A stretch of 64,000 nt of DNA, taken from contig JAEMBT020000006.1 of NCBI GenBank assembly GCA_018873245.2, positions 4,125,855 to 4,189,854 of the forward strand, given 5' to 3'. How positions within the stretch are numbered: position 1 is the first letter of the stretch; every line of letters starts with the position of its first letter. This stretch comes from Archegozetes longisetosus. Taxonomy: Eukaryota; Arthropoda; Arachnida; Sarcoptiformes; Trhypochthoniidae. Below the pieces are notes generated by a model. The model made no database searches, was not told the origin of the DNA, and saw only the letters and a list, made by a program, of their open reading frames with translations. Both the position numbers and the translations under genes were made by a program. Below are positions 23,279 to 36,079 of the stretch, in pieces.

Positions 23279-26042
23279 TTATTCATCTGCATGAAGTAAT
23301 TTAATGATAGTGTAGGCCTGCTGTGCCCTAATTCGCGACCAAACAAATGGCGAATCGTTGGCCACTATATGTGCTGCAGAGAGAGCTGCATTTTCGGGAC
23401 CTATGATTGTCGCGCAGCCCATACCTGATGGCATTCGCAGAGATGACCAAATGTCAACTCCAAGTGTCGAGACATCAGCAATCGGTGGACAGTTCAATAC
23501 TATTGGAGAAATAAGCGGATTTTAATTCAAAAATGAAGAAACTACAAGAAATTTCTGAAAAAATGATAATGCGAACCCAGGATTGTTGTATTTGCGGCCA
23601 TAACTGGTCCCAAACCATTAGACATACCTAGAAATGAATATTTTTCGCATTGTTATTCATACTGAAAATTTTCAAAAATTCATTTTTAAGCGCATTCAAA
23701 GCTTAGCACTGCATATAAAATAGATTTTATCACAAAAATACTACTTAATTACCGGCAACGGCAATAATGACTTTAGCTGATGGCCACTGCATTATTTTTG
23801 CGACCACTTCAAGAGTCTTTCCAGTTGCCTTATGTGCAGATGACACATAAATATCAACTGCTGTTATGCCGTATTTTTCGGCCAGAGACTTCTTGATTTT
23901 ATTCGCATGGTCTCTGTCTGATACTGAACCCAAGGCTATCGCAACAACTGGTGGTTGTGCCACTGATGGGGTCGGCAATGGTAACAGTGAATTAAACAAT
24001 TCTTGTGTTCTTTGGGCTACAACTTCAAATTTTTCTTTTACGAGACTTAGAGCTTTTTCATCGATAGCCGCGTTATCCATATTTCTGTAGATCTATTAAA
24101 AGTTCAACAATTATTTAAATTTTTTTATCACGTTATGAACTTTTCTTCAATTATTAGGAACTTTTTATACTTGTTTGTCAAGCATTAACTTTTTGTCCCC
24201 ATTCGGCCACAGACGCCACGAGTCATTATCGATGACATCCGCCACGACAATAGATTTCACGCCATTATCCTCGACAACTCCGAACTCAATCTTCATGTCA
24301 ATCAATGAATGGTTAACTGATTGCCAGGCTGTACAACACGAACAAAAATTTGAAAAATCAAACTTAGAAAATGAATTTCTAGTTCTGTTGAAAATAATTA
24401 CCTCTTTCTATAACTTCGAAAACTAAATTTGTTACTTGAAGCATTTCTTTGACGTAAGATTCTGTTATAATTAGTCCGTTTATGTTCAATTTGGCCTCAA
24501 TTAAAGTATCAAACGACCACTGAGGATCATGGTTGGCATCATCTTTGAAGAATGTCTCCAACTTTAATGGTGCAAATCGGTAGCCTATTGAATGAAAAAA
24601 CAAAAGATGCTCAATTATTCCAAAAGGTCAATTTTTCAGTTTTTTATCACACAAATTAGAAGTCGTAAAACATGAGCTGTCAAATATTTATTTGTACAAG
24701 TTTGAAACTATTGGTAATTTTCATCACTAGTTAAATCTAATCGATAATATTCTACAAAAATTAGCATGTTTTTTGTTTTTTATAATGATATACAGGGCTA
24801 TCTCACCTTCTCTTACATGTGGATTACGCTTCAAGTAAGAACCAGTCGCTACACGTCTATTCAAATAAAAGCATGAAACAAAAATTAACTTAAAAATTGA
24901 ACACATAATGAGAATATTAAGCAAAATTAATAATTTTCATAATTAAAACTTGTTTTCTTGAAATGTGTAATTAGAAGTCCGGAAACGATGCATAAGGAGT
25001 AGCTTTTTTGAGGAGAAAGTGATAAAATTGATAGAAACAACACTGGGTGACAAGTGTTTGTTAAATAGACAAACTTTCATATGGCTATTAGTAATAAAAT
25101 AATTTTCGTAAGCAATTTCATAAGCGTTTGTGACAAGTTTTTAAGCTATTAAACTACAAATAAATTAATTTTATTGTCTAACAATCTCCTTAATTTTGAT
25201 CTGCAAGTATGACCTATGGTTCCGGATTTAATATTTCTCAAGGAAACAAACTGTACACTAATGATTCAATAACTCTTTAGTTTGTTTAAAGTTTTCAATT
25301 ATGCATATCAACCTTATTATAAGTCAGCTTTAAATTTACTAATATTTTAGATCGATTTTCACGAGGTTTAACATTTCTTATAGAATGAATAAAACTTGAA
25401 ACTGAGAGTAACTAAAGTAATATAGCAAAAAAAATTGTGTTCACTAATTTCCATATATAACACGTTAATAGTACGTCATATATTAATAACCTAACCCGAT
25501 TGCAGTTTACAGTCTGAAAGATTACAATACCTTCTACACATCTATCATAAGCTTATTCTAGTTATTTATTGAACCTTTAGTTGAATGCATATGACAAGTA
25601 AAAATAATTTCGTCAACAAGTTTTTCAAAGATAAACTTTTGACAGAAAAATGTTTACAAACCTGGCTACCCACTCAATGGGTATCATTGAGCAATTTCTG
25701 GCTACAAAAGCACGTTTAGAGTCAGGATTTGAATCACTAACTCGTGACACGAAGTGTGTTTTCACTCCAATAGCTGATAGATATTCAAACAGTGCGCAAT
25801 TGGTTTGAGTACTTAAGATCGATTTGCCGACCAGTTCATGCGATTTGACGCCATCACCTATTAGTACAAAAATAATTTTCATAGACAAATTTTTCAAGTG
25901 TTTAGATAAGAACGTGTTTACCTGCAGTTATGCGGTCTTTGCTCAATACGTACACAAGGTCTTCTTTTGTATTTTTCAATTGGAAAACTTTTTTTAGTTT
26001 TTCCTTCAATTAATAGGTTTCCAATAGATGACTGATCGATTT
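23279..26042 (-). CDS. PAICS: PAICS: bifunctional SAICAR synthetase / AIR carboxylase (5' exon missing)
   Basis: Catalyses two consecutive cytosolic steps of de novo purine synthesis, AIR to CAIR and CAIR plus aspartate to SAICAR. Minus-strand exons, 5' to 3': 26042-25922, 25857-25662, 24856-24807, 24584-24402, 24328-24171, 24092-23753, 23627-23577, 23499-23279. Every junction keeps phase with GT-AG ends. The N-terminal half is SAICAR synthetase ([49 protein letters not shown]). The C-terminal half is the AIR carboxylase ([54 protein letters not shown]). About 439 residues are visible, close to the 425 of the human protein. Two oddities occur. The T7 run at 25989-25995 adds one base relative to the EGKTK-K-VFQL reading, and no start Met is found, so a short upstream exon is expected. 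The rest is intact, so I think the gene is functional and the extra base may be an assembly error. Confidence 0.92.
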
Positions 26043-26049
26043 CTGTTTT

Positions 26050-29000
26050 TGTAGATGAAAAAGTTTTAAGTAAAAATTATTATCTGCTAGAGCATTTTAT
26101 CAGCGATCAAGTAAGAAAATTTTCAACCAAGGGTACAGTTTGTTAGCATACTACTGATAGTATGTATTGCGTCAGAGTTGAGCTGTACTTAAATTGGAAT
26201 CATTGTATCTATGGTATTGATAGTCTATTCAATTATTTAAAAATATATATATAACTTAATTTTATTTTATCAGAAACATTAACTTTTTTCTCTGTGAAAT
26301 TACTCTTGACTTAAGCTTATGGCTGCAGTTAGAGGGCTTGTGTCCCCTAAGTTTCTTTGGCTTTGTTACTGATCGTTAGAGAAGTTTTGGAGTGTTTTCA
26401 AATCTTAATTGCTATTACTGATAAACGAGTCATTAGTAATTTAATTTTAAATTTACTAAAAACTATATACAATTTGTAATGCAAAACCGTAAACGTGTTA
26501 GTACCAAGTATTCTAATTTCAAAAATGCATGTTTACAGTTTCTAAAATTTAAACTTCAAATATCTACTGTCAACAATTATGTTAAGGAATTTTTGACCCA
26601 ACTAATATCTCACTAAAACCTTGAAAAACATTTTTGGTAAACTCGCACAAGTCTCCATATAATGTTAAAAATTGTTGTTATAAATATAGAAAATTCAGTT
26701 TCTTACCCATTATTTCAAGGTATGAAAAAATTAACAATCAATTTGGTAAACGCAAAATGAAATACAATATAACTATAAAAAATCTATTAGTCTCCAAGAC
26801 GTCGATAACGATTTGAATTACAAATTCAAGTCTACCGTTGAATAGATACTGAGAACTGGTTCTCCTAAAATAATTTATACTACGATTAAAGAAACATGTG
26901 CTTAATCAACTTATAAGACGTCAGATATCAGTATATTTGCTATCAATATTAGAGTTTTTGAGGCGAAAAACAAGCGAAAAACATATGAAAACCTAAACTA
27001 ATGCCTTGTTGGTAAGGGAAATATTACTAGTAGATCAACTATAGCCTTGATCTCCGGTCAAGATCAAAGTCTAGCTTACCATTATAGCAGTCACTGTGTC
27101 TCCAGTTTTGAGAGTTTTCTGCCTTTTATTCATAAATGACTTATTGACAGAACTTTTTATCATAAATAGTTTATATCAGTATATCTTTCTCTTCATGAAA
27201 CTTATTTATTGAATAACTATTTCGAAACTTTTGATAGTTTGTGGACTATAATGTCACTCATTTTTTTCTTATTTATATTTTATATTTCAATTTTGTTTCA
27301 AAGTTTTTACTAACTATTAGCTGAAGATTGGGCCAAAACTAAAAATTGAAAATTAATATTGAACTATTTACACTAAAACTCGAAATGACATGAAAAATTG
27401 AAGACAAACAAAATTCCATTCTTGGCAACAGCTTTCTTTGCTGGTAAATAACTTTTTTATTAAGAACCTTTATTGCAACTTTCAACAAGATTTTCGTTTA
27501 AAAAAAATTAATTAATTAATGAAGAGATATTTTGTTTTTTATTTGGTTGAAAATTATACACAATTTATTCTTATAAAAGACTGTCATTCAAACTTTAGAA
27601 CTACAAGCTTTCAAGGAATATATGTTGATCTTAGAGCCAGTATAGCAAACCAGTTAACTTTGATTGAAATATTTAAAATTTTAAGCTGAGCTTCGTCGCT
27701 TTAGTTTTTTCTCATTAGACTAGAACAAAGAGTTTTGGTACTAATCTGATAGGTAAGAGATTTGCGTGAGTCAGCAAATTAAAAGATTATATAAGCAATT
27801 TTGCTACCAATAAACATCTATTGATTTGCCGCCACTGCTCTATACATTAAAAGTGTCAATGTTATTCACGAGTATAAGAAAATGCTTAAATTAAGTTGCT
27901 TAAGATAGTGTTAACCCTCAAAATTTTCATAGATGTTCAATTAGTTCGTGTTCACTTTTGTAAGAGGTCATACTTGACTCGAAGTAAGATATTTCAAAAT
28001 TATTGTCTATTTACAAGATTCAAAGATATAAAACAAGTGCGCATTAGTTTTTTTCAACGCATGATTGTTGAAAAAATTTGTTATTCTCGGAAAAATTTGG
28101 TTTGTGATAACATCTCCTACTTGGGGTGTAATCATTGCAAAACAGTGTCCCTAAGAAAAACTTGAGAAAACCCTCAAGATAAGGTTCAAAAGATGAATGA
28201 AATTATTAGTGAATTAAAAGTGACTATCTCCTAATCTACTAATAATTTACTCGTCACTACTGTATTGCTTCTGAACAATTCTAGATAAAAATGTGCTCTA
28301 CAGCTAAGGATTAGTGTAAAATATTTATGTCAAATTCAGAATTATTTAGAGATGACACTAATAGCGCTAATCTTCAGCCTTGTTATATCCTTCAAATGAA
28401 TTACATAGTATGTTTATCTTAACATAACTAAAAATCTGTATATTTTGTAAAAAAACTAATTGAATGATCATATTTTTAATAAAATCGATAATTTTTCATC
28501 TTTTTAGATAACTAATAGTTAAGCTGGTTTGTTTATAATTCAAAATGCGATATCAATAAGTAGAATATTCAATATTTGGTCCCTTTTGTTCTTATAGTGA
28601 AGGTTACTCTACCCCTAAGCTAAAACTGTCGTGTTTTCACTTTGACACAAAAATCAAAACTAAAGATATTCTAATTCAGCAATAAATAACAAGCTAGAGA
28701 TACGAACATTTTTATAACAGCAAAAGCCTTCAATACTGAACTCTAAAATACCGCGTATATTTAAAATTTAAAAACTACCAACAATTTAGTAACTACTTTA
28801 TGCCTGCTATTATTTTTAAAAATTAGTTTCAAATATTCACTAGTGTTAATTTTTAAATTCGAAGTTTGACCTTTTAAAACTTAAGTATGCTCAAACATTT
28901 TATGAGCCTTATTGAATTGAAGATTATTAATAGTTATAAAAAATTTTGATTATTTTTCATGGCGCAAATAAAGCCTGAATAAGATAGTTTCAAACTGCCT

Positions 29001-29750
29001 AAAATTTAATAATTTCTTGAACGAGAAGTTATTTAAAAGAAATATTTATCATGTCGTTGGTTAAGAACTCTTTTATTGTAACCGCTCCTAACTTGTAAAT
29101 AGTTTTTTCATTAGAGGACTTCTAGTCAAATTAAGATGGCCTTCTAACAAAACAATAATTTTCAACACATTTAATCATACTTTAATCCGTAATTAAACTG
29201 CTAGTGAACTATACACGATAGAAAACAATTGGGTAAAAGAATATTAGACTAAACCAAGTTTTTCAACGAGTTTAAAGAGAATCATTTTTTGTACTTTTAT
29301 ATTGGAACAAAATTACAAAACAATTATATAAAATGTGAAATGCTTTATTGATAAGCAAATTATTTTCAAAATATTTAGAAATTGTTGACTTTCGCTAAAA
29401 ACCTTGTATTTGTTTTTCAAAAATGACGTTATAACTAGTTTATGAATGATTATTTAAAAAATATAAGGTAGTTACAGAAGACTTCCAGAATCTATGATCG
29501 TTCTACTTTGGTTATGAATGGGAACAACTGTTTTTAGAGACCACTTTTCATGTCTGTATTAAAAGCTTAACAATACATTTAACGAACCTATATTAAACAA
29601 ATGAACCTATCAAGCCATAGTAGTTATCAATAACTAAATTGTATAACTGAATTCAGTTTACAACCATTGATAATGCAATCACAAAAAATCACAGATTAAA
29701 AAATGGTATACTTTTGTTATATAAACTAGCTAGAAAAGTAGATCTTATAT
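26050..29750. other. Upstream of PAICS; no supported gene
   Basis: The first exon and promoter of PAICS should lie in or beyond this interval on the minus strand, but I could not identify an ATG exon. The 89-codon frame at 27896-28165 (+) has no recognisable motif and is within chance length. No transposon ends were recognised. Confidence 0.45.
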
Positions 29751-29758
29751 TACATATA

Positions 29759-30260
29759 CTGTCCGTTTTTAAAAACAAAACTCAGACTTTACAGTTAACA
29801 CTTTATTACTTTTGGAAATGTGAGTCAAAAGTGAAATCACTTACTCATTCACTCAAATCTGAACGCTTCAAAATAAACCTTTAATAATGAACTATAATCT
29901 TACAAATCATATTTGAGAACTGTAATCCTACAAAGTAGTTTAGATATGTAAACATAAATTTAATTCAATTCTAAGGATAGTTGCATTGGTCAGCCCAGTT
30001 TTACCAAATTTTTTCAAAAAATTCAGCTCTAACCTTATCACAACATTTAGTTAATAAATGAGTTTTCAAAATAAAAATTCTTTCTTTTATTGTGAACATT
30101 ATTTTTATGATTAAAAGTGTCTTTGATTCAAAATCAATGACTAAGTGATTAAATCATGTTTTATGTTTTAAACTGACTCATTAGTAAGTTCTGATTCATG
30201 AGTAATAATAAAGAAAAATTGCTATAAGGATTTGAGTTTAGTTTTCAAAAAAACGGACAG
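29759..30260 (-). mobile_element. Mariner-like internal-deletion element, copy C
   Basis: Flanked by TA (29757-29758 and 30261-30262). The ends are CTGTCCGTTTTTAAAAACAA and, reverse strand, CTGTCCGTTTTTTTGAAAAC, both continuing to AACTCA. On the minus strand from 30099 the sequence reads MFTIKERIFILKTHLLTKCC then DKVRAEF, the N-terminal DNA-binding start of a mariner transposase, stopping at about 30001-30003. This is the best-preserved end sequence of the three copies in the window. Confidence 0.85.
30001..30099 (-). pseudogene. Mariner transposase N-terminal fragment
   Basis: An open frame of about 32 codons from ATG at 30099. TIKERIFILKTHLLTKCC with RAEF downstream matches the first helices of mariner transposases (KERxFIxxTYxxT...xxEF). 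It is homologous to the fragment at 17586-17750 and ends at a stop after EKIW. Confidence 0.7.
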
Positions 30261-30262
30261 TA

Positions 30263-33200
30263 CATTGTTTCATTTAGGGAACAAAAGTTACATCAGAGAC
30301 TATTAAATAGTTTAACATAAGACAATCGATTAGTACTTGCATTTTCATAGTAAGAACTAAACGAACTTTTAAAACGTCATAAACAAGCTAGAGTAATAGC
30401 TGAGTTCATTAAACTGTAATCAAATATCTTAATAACGTTTGTCTTTATTGTTGCGAAGTCAATTGTACCTTGATGAAACTCTTACAATAAAAAACTCGAA
30501 GATTTTGTTATGTGGAAAACACTCTTGTTTAAATCAAAATCTAAATATAAGAGCTTGGATTTTTTCACTATCTAGAAAAAACTTAAAAGTTACGCTCCAT
30601 GAAAGTTAAGCACATTAAGTGCTAATTAAATAAGAATGTAACAAAAAAGGGGTTAATTGCTTGAAATAATTCGAAATTATAATAAACCTAAATCAGTAAC
30701 GAAAATGTAACTTTTCGAATTGATTAAAATTGAGGTAATGAGTAAAGAATTTTGTCAGAGCTTCAATCAACAACATAATTAAAATTATTCTTTCCGCTTA
30801 TCAAATAAAATTTGATTTTGAGTTGAATAAAATTTTTCTAGGAAAAATACATTCGATCGATCATTCATAAAAATATCTACCATTAAAAGCTAAAGGTTAT
30901 TAATAAAATTGAAAATTCACACCACTAACGGAAAATTATAAAAAAATTTAGTTTGAACAAAGTTTTAACATAATAATGTTTAGTGTAAAATTATATGAAG
31001 TTTTAACTGTGAGAATCTGTGAGTTTCTCTATCTCAAAATGTCTAAAGAGTTTATTAAAGTATAGTACTTATATGTATCTAGAGCTTTAGTCATTCAAAT
31101 TTAATAATTGAGTATTTTTTAATATGAATCTTACGTTTAAGATTATGAGTATAAGAAGTATCGAACATTACTTTTCAGTTGATAGGGAATTCAGATTGTT
31201 AGCAGTTTAGAATTGATCTAACTTTTCATATGCTTGTCAAACGTTTAGCCTTTTTCAGTACAGTTTGATATGAATAATAGTTTGCGCTAATAATCATTTG
31301 TATAGTATGTAAATCATTTTTTATCTTATATTATCTATGTTTTTATATTATTAGAATTTTGGCCATAAGACTCGTCAAAGACTTTCTTGACATTATTTTA
31401 CCACTAGTCAAGAGTCGGATAATTTGCTGAAATCAAAACTTGTGTGTAAATAGGTCTTGATGTTTTGAAGTTTTGGCCACAAACGTAAGGCTTAGATTCG
31501 AAAAATATTCAATTAGCCGATAAGGCTAAATGACTTAAACTTAATATTGAATACCATGTTTTGGTGTAGGTTTTATCATTATTGATAAGCCCTATTGATG
31601 TTTTTTGATAGAGAAGAGGCTCCTCTTGCAGTCAAAGCTTCATATCCTGAATTATTTAACTGATATTTCCGAGAAAGATAGAACAGAATGATTTTACGTC
31701 TCCATCTGTGACTGATTAAAAGTAAAAATGATTGTAATAAAAATGCTAATATCAAAAACCTGTAACAAAACAACTTTCCAAATGTTCGATCGCCAATTCG
31801 TAACCAAATGGTGAATTTTTTTCTACTTCAAGAATTTACATTTAAAGCTATTTAAAGCTATTAAATTCATTAACTAATTGGGTAAACTATTATTTTCTCG
31901 CCAACTTCTCGTCTCGATTTGATTTGCTGTCGTAATCATTTGACTCATTTTACCTCTACTCTTGTATAAAACTTATTTTTCGTACCCACGCTCTATAATT
32001 ACAGCAAATAATTGAAAAATAACCTTAGTTTATTCGCAAAGTCTTAAAGCACCGCCAAACTTTGTCTTTTATTAATTATCTGGAAGGATTTACAGAAACA
32101 GAAAATTTTCATCATCTATACTATAATTGAAAAAACATTTAAATTTTTGTTGTGAAAAATTTCGACTTGGACTTTTTGGTCATGAAATCTCTATCACTTT
32201 TCAGCTTGTTTGTGAAGGGCGATAATAGAAATAAAACTGTAAGTCATCTACAAAATCACCTTTCGTTTTGTGATCGTTTGAATTTTTAAAAATAAATTTT
32301 AGATAGTTCAGATGTGATTCTTATCATATTTTTAATTTAAAAACATAATGTGAGAATTTTTGATATAGTTTTTGCACAATGATCAAAATTGTAAATTTAT
32401 GCGAGTCTTAAGTTTTCTGAACTATTAAAAATATCACTATAAATAGCGAAGATTGATTTACTCTTCTGCTCTGAATGCTGATTACGAAACATTTCTTATT
32501 GTGTTTTCTATACTAGCAATATTGAAAAGTCATTGAGTTTAAAATTCATATGAATATGTAAATAAGTAGGTACTTGAAGAAGATTTCTTGATATAGAATT
32601 TAAGCTTTTATATTGAAACTTCTAAATATAAAAACTTCAAATCTTTCTTATGATTGAATTAAGATTAGATGATTAATAAGAACTCATGTTTGATGTATGC
32701 CTATTTATGTCTGTTCTGTTATAATATTGTTCTGGTTTTGAAAATGTGTTTTAATTTATAGCTTATTGACTGAAGCAGACATGAAATCAATTTTAAGTGC
32801 TTATTTACTGAGTTCGTAGAAATTTTAAACTCGAGTGTCTTCATCTCTAATTGATTAACATCTTTCAAAGTGGAACAATTATAGAAACAAGAATGCTTGA
32901 CATGCTAAACTATTAAAAAAGCCAACCAATCACCATAATCTCCATGAACAAAGTATATGAAATAAATTTAGAGTAATAGGAAATAAGAGTAGTTTTTGTT
33001 TATATCAAAATTTGTATTCGAGCTATATCAATTTACTAAGTACTAAGAAACGGCAAACTTATCACAATCTTTTACTTCAATTACACATACTTTCATATTT
33101 CTGATCTAATTCTATATCGGTCACATCGTGTGAGCTGCTTTTGTGCCGGATCTTTATAGTTGAGGCAAAAACCAAAAAATTACATTTTATTCACTAAACC

Positions 33201-35130
33201 ATCTAGTATCATCAACATTTTGCTCATTAATACAATTGAAAGGATTCCGTCAAAACTTCATCTTTTCTTCAATACTATAAAGGAACAAAATGTGTAATTT
33301 TAAATATTGTAAACAAATCATTTTTTTATAAATATAAAGAATTTTAACTAGATTTTTTAATCACAAAAGTTCCAATAAGTCTATAATTAATAATAATAGA
33401 AAAAACTAAGTTATCCATTAACTAGCATTGTGAAAAATTAAATCTAGTGTTAAATTATTTGTAAAATTTTCAATAAATTTATTCGCTTAAATTAAAATTT
33501 TTGGATCAAAAATTAAAAAATTATTTCTTCAAGTGAAATCATGGGCTAATTAAGCATAATATCACTTATTGTTCAGAATGATGTTTCAACGACCATAATT
33601 AAATTTTTCCTACAATTACTTATTTTTCAAGTTTTTCACAATTGAATTTTTAATTATAATATAAATGGTATTTTTTAACTGAAAAAAACTGTGTCAGGCT
33701 CGAAATTCTAGCTTAAAAATGGAGTAAGTTTAATAAATAAACTAGATCTTGTATATTAAGTTTAATAACAAGAGGATATTTAGTAAATCTAACAACGCTA
33801 TCGTTAAATAATCTTTTTATTGAACAATCTTTTAGTTCACAAGCATCAGGTAGTTAGCTCGTGAGAAACTTTGTTTTGATATTCTAAGAGTAAATTTTCC
33901 GCAATTTTTCAATTTGATATCACTTCCTATCGTATTAGGTGACAAGATTATTTTTCTTAACATATAGTCCATTTCTGTGCCTAGTTTGTATAATAAGATT
34001 AAATTAGATAAGATTGAAGGAAGCACAAATTCTGCTTTCGATACATCTAACATTCGGCACACTGACTTAATAGACTTGATCGGGTTGAAAATTGTTCTAT
34101 ATTTTGGTAAATATGTCAATAATCACACTAGAAATAAATTATAAGTTATTTTCAAGTTCATTTTTTATTAGTCAACCAAATTACCATGACATCAAGAACT
34201 AGGACCACACCCACGGATGGCCAATATGAGCTCTCAGATTGATACTTATTTATAATTTGAGACTCAATTTTCGGTCAAAATAGTTTTAACCTGTTTCTAC
34301 TCTCGAAGTAGCCAGTGGCTATTTTTCGGTTAGGAATATATGTTAACTTCAGGTTATAAGACACGCTGAATCCACTGGTACAGATGTGAAGCCCGAATGA
34401 CTTCTAGAACCATAGTTATAGAGCAGACGGATAAGCAAAATACCGTAAATATTATGTGAATTACTTTTAAACATATTCAAAAAGTTATTACTTATTCATC
34501 TAATATTTAAGAATTTTAAACTTGATTTGTATTTGGCAAATTGTTTTTTAGATGAGAATTTGATTGCAAAGAGGTTTACTTAAAATCACTTTCATCTCTT
34601 ACTCAAACTCGACATAAACAAAATGAAATTGAGAATTCACATCAAGTGTCGAAAGTATAAATCTGAAATAAAAATATTGAAGATTTTGCTTGGAATTAGA
34701 TATTTTTGGTTATTGATGACTTGAATGATAATAGAAGTCATTGATTTCTAGATCAAATAAATATTTTTGATGAAAACCAGTTAAGAAGGTTATGCAGTAT
34801 GAAAAAATTCAGTTTTAGTTCAAATTTTCAAAAATAGTTGGCTTAAATTTACATTTTGCATCATATTATTTAGTTTAAGAGATCACAGAATTTAATTTGG
34901 GTCAATGTTGAAGAAGAAAGCGCTAGATTGGAGATAGTATGAAAATATTTTGAAAACTGTCAAAATAATCAAAACAAGTTTCTTAATTTTAGCTAAAATT
35001 TGTTTTGTAAGGTCTTCAACTATCTTATGAGTTAATCAATTGAAGATATTGCATTGATTAATTAAAATTGTAAACGACACTTTAAAATTGTCGTAAATTA
35101 TTTACAAGATCCCTAATTGATCATTTTACT
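30263..35130. other. No gene seen; one dispersed-repeat copy
   Basis: AT-rich sequence without supported genes. About 32460-32700 is one copy of the old dispersed repeat described at 42840-43085. The 95-codon frame at 33832-34119 (-) is about the length chance allows and has no motif I recognise. Confidence 0.5.
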
Positions 35131-35133
35131 CAC

Positions 35134-36074
35134 TTCTGTCAAGGAAAGTGCGCTCAATAAAACACTGTCTTTTTCGAATACCTGTATTATAATCAAAACA
35201 TATTAAGAAATGTTTCATGAGATATATAAGATAGCTGCCCATATTCATTGAATTTTCGAAAACTAACTTTCTAAAAATTTTGAACTACTAACTGTTATTT
35301 AATATTACTCTCATACTTTGTTCCACACACGTTTTGTAATTTCTAGTTTACTGCTTTCCATCTGTCCAATCAAATAATATTTATGCAAACTTTACAGCTT
35401 AATTTTTACAGTTTTGCCGATTCAAAGGATAAGGGCCATGAAACTAATTCTAAAACAAAGGGTCTAAAAATTGGTAAGACTCTTGCGAAAATTATTAATA
35501 AGTTAATAATTAAGCCAAATTTTTTAAAGAATTCATATACTTATTTTATTTGTTCTTCAAAATGTATATGTAAGGGATGAAAAAATGATTAACACAAAGA
35601 TTCATTTCGCGATAGCGCATTTAATGAAAACTTATTGATTGCAATTATCAGAATCATACTCAACCTGATCTTGAGACTTACATCTTTCATGCTCCCAAAA
35701 TTCAGATCACCATCGATAAATATTTCAAATTGCTTTCAACTCGAAATTAAATGTTTGAGTTGAATTTGTTTGTAATTATGCGAAAAATAAAATACTTCAA
35801 AGTTGAATAAAATCTTAAAATTTTGTATGAATACTATTTCAATATACTGACAGAAAGTAATAAACCGGAAATGCAAGAGATATGTATAGAACAAAACGTG
35901 AGAATAATATTAAATGACTGCTAATAATTCGAATTCTAAAAGATTAATTTTCGAAAATTAAATGAATGTGGGCAGCTGTCTTACATATCTCATGAAACAT
36001 CTCTTAATATGTTTTAATTATAATAGGCATTCGAAAGGGTATCAGTTTTTATTGTGCACAGTTCCTTGTCAGAA
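35134..36074. mobile_element. 0.94-kb element with about 150-bp terminal inverted repeats
   Basis: The left arm (35134-35285) begins TTCTGTCAAGGAA and contains GAAATGTTTCATGAGATAT and AGCTGCCCA. The right arm (35930-36074) is its reverse complement at about 80-85% identity. The interior of about 640 bp includes a 65-codon frame at 35383-35580 without known motifs. No target duplication is obvious. Superfamily is not assigned. Confidence 0.7.
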
Positions 36075-36079
36075 CATAT

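Noticed and set aside
33832..34119. 95-codon minus-strand frame
   Set aside because: At this AT content a few frames of this length are expected by chance; no motif, no GC rise and no splice context.
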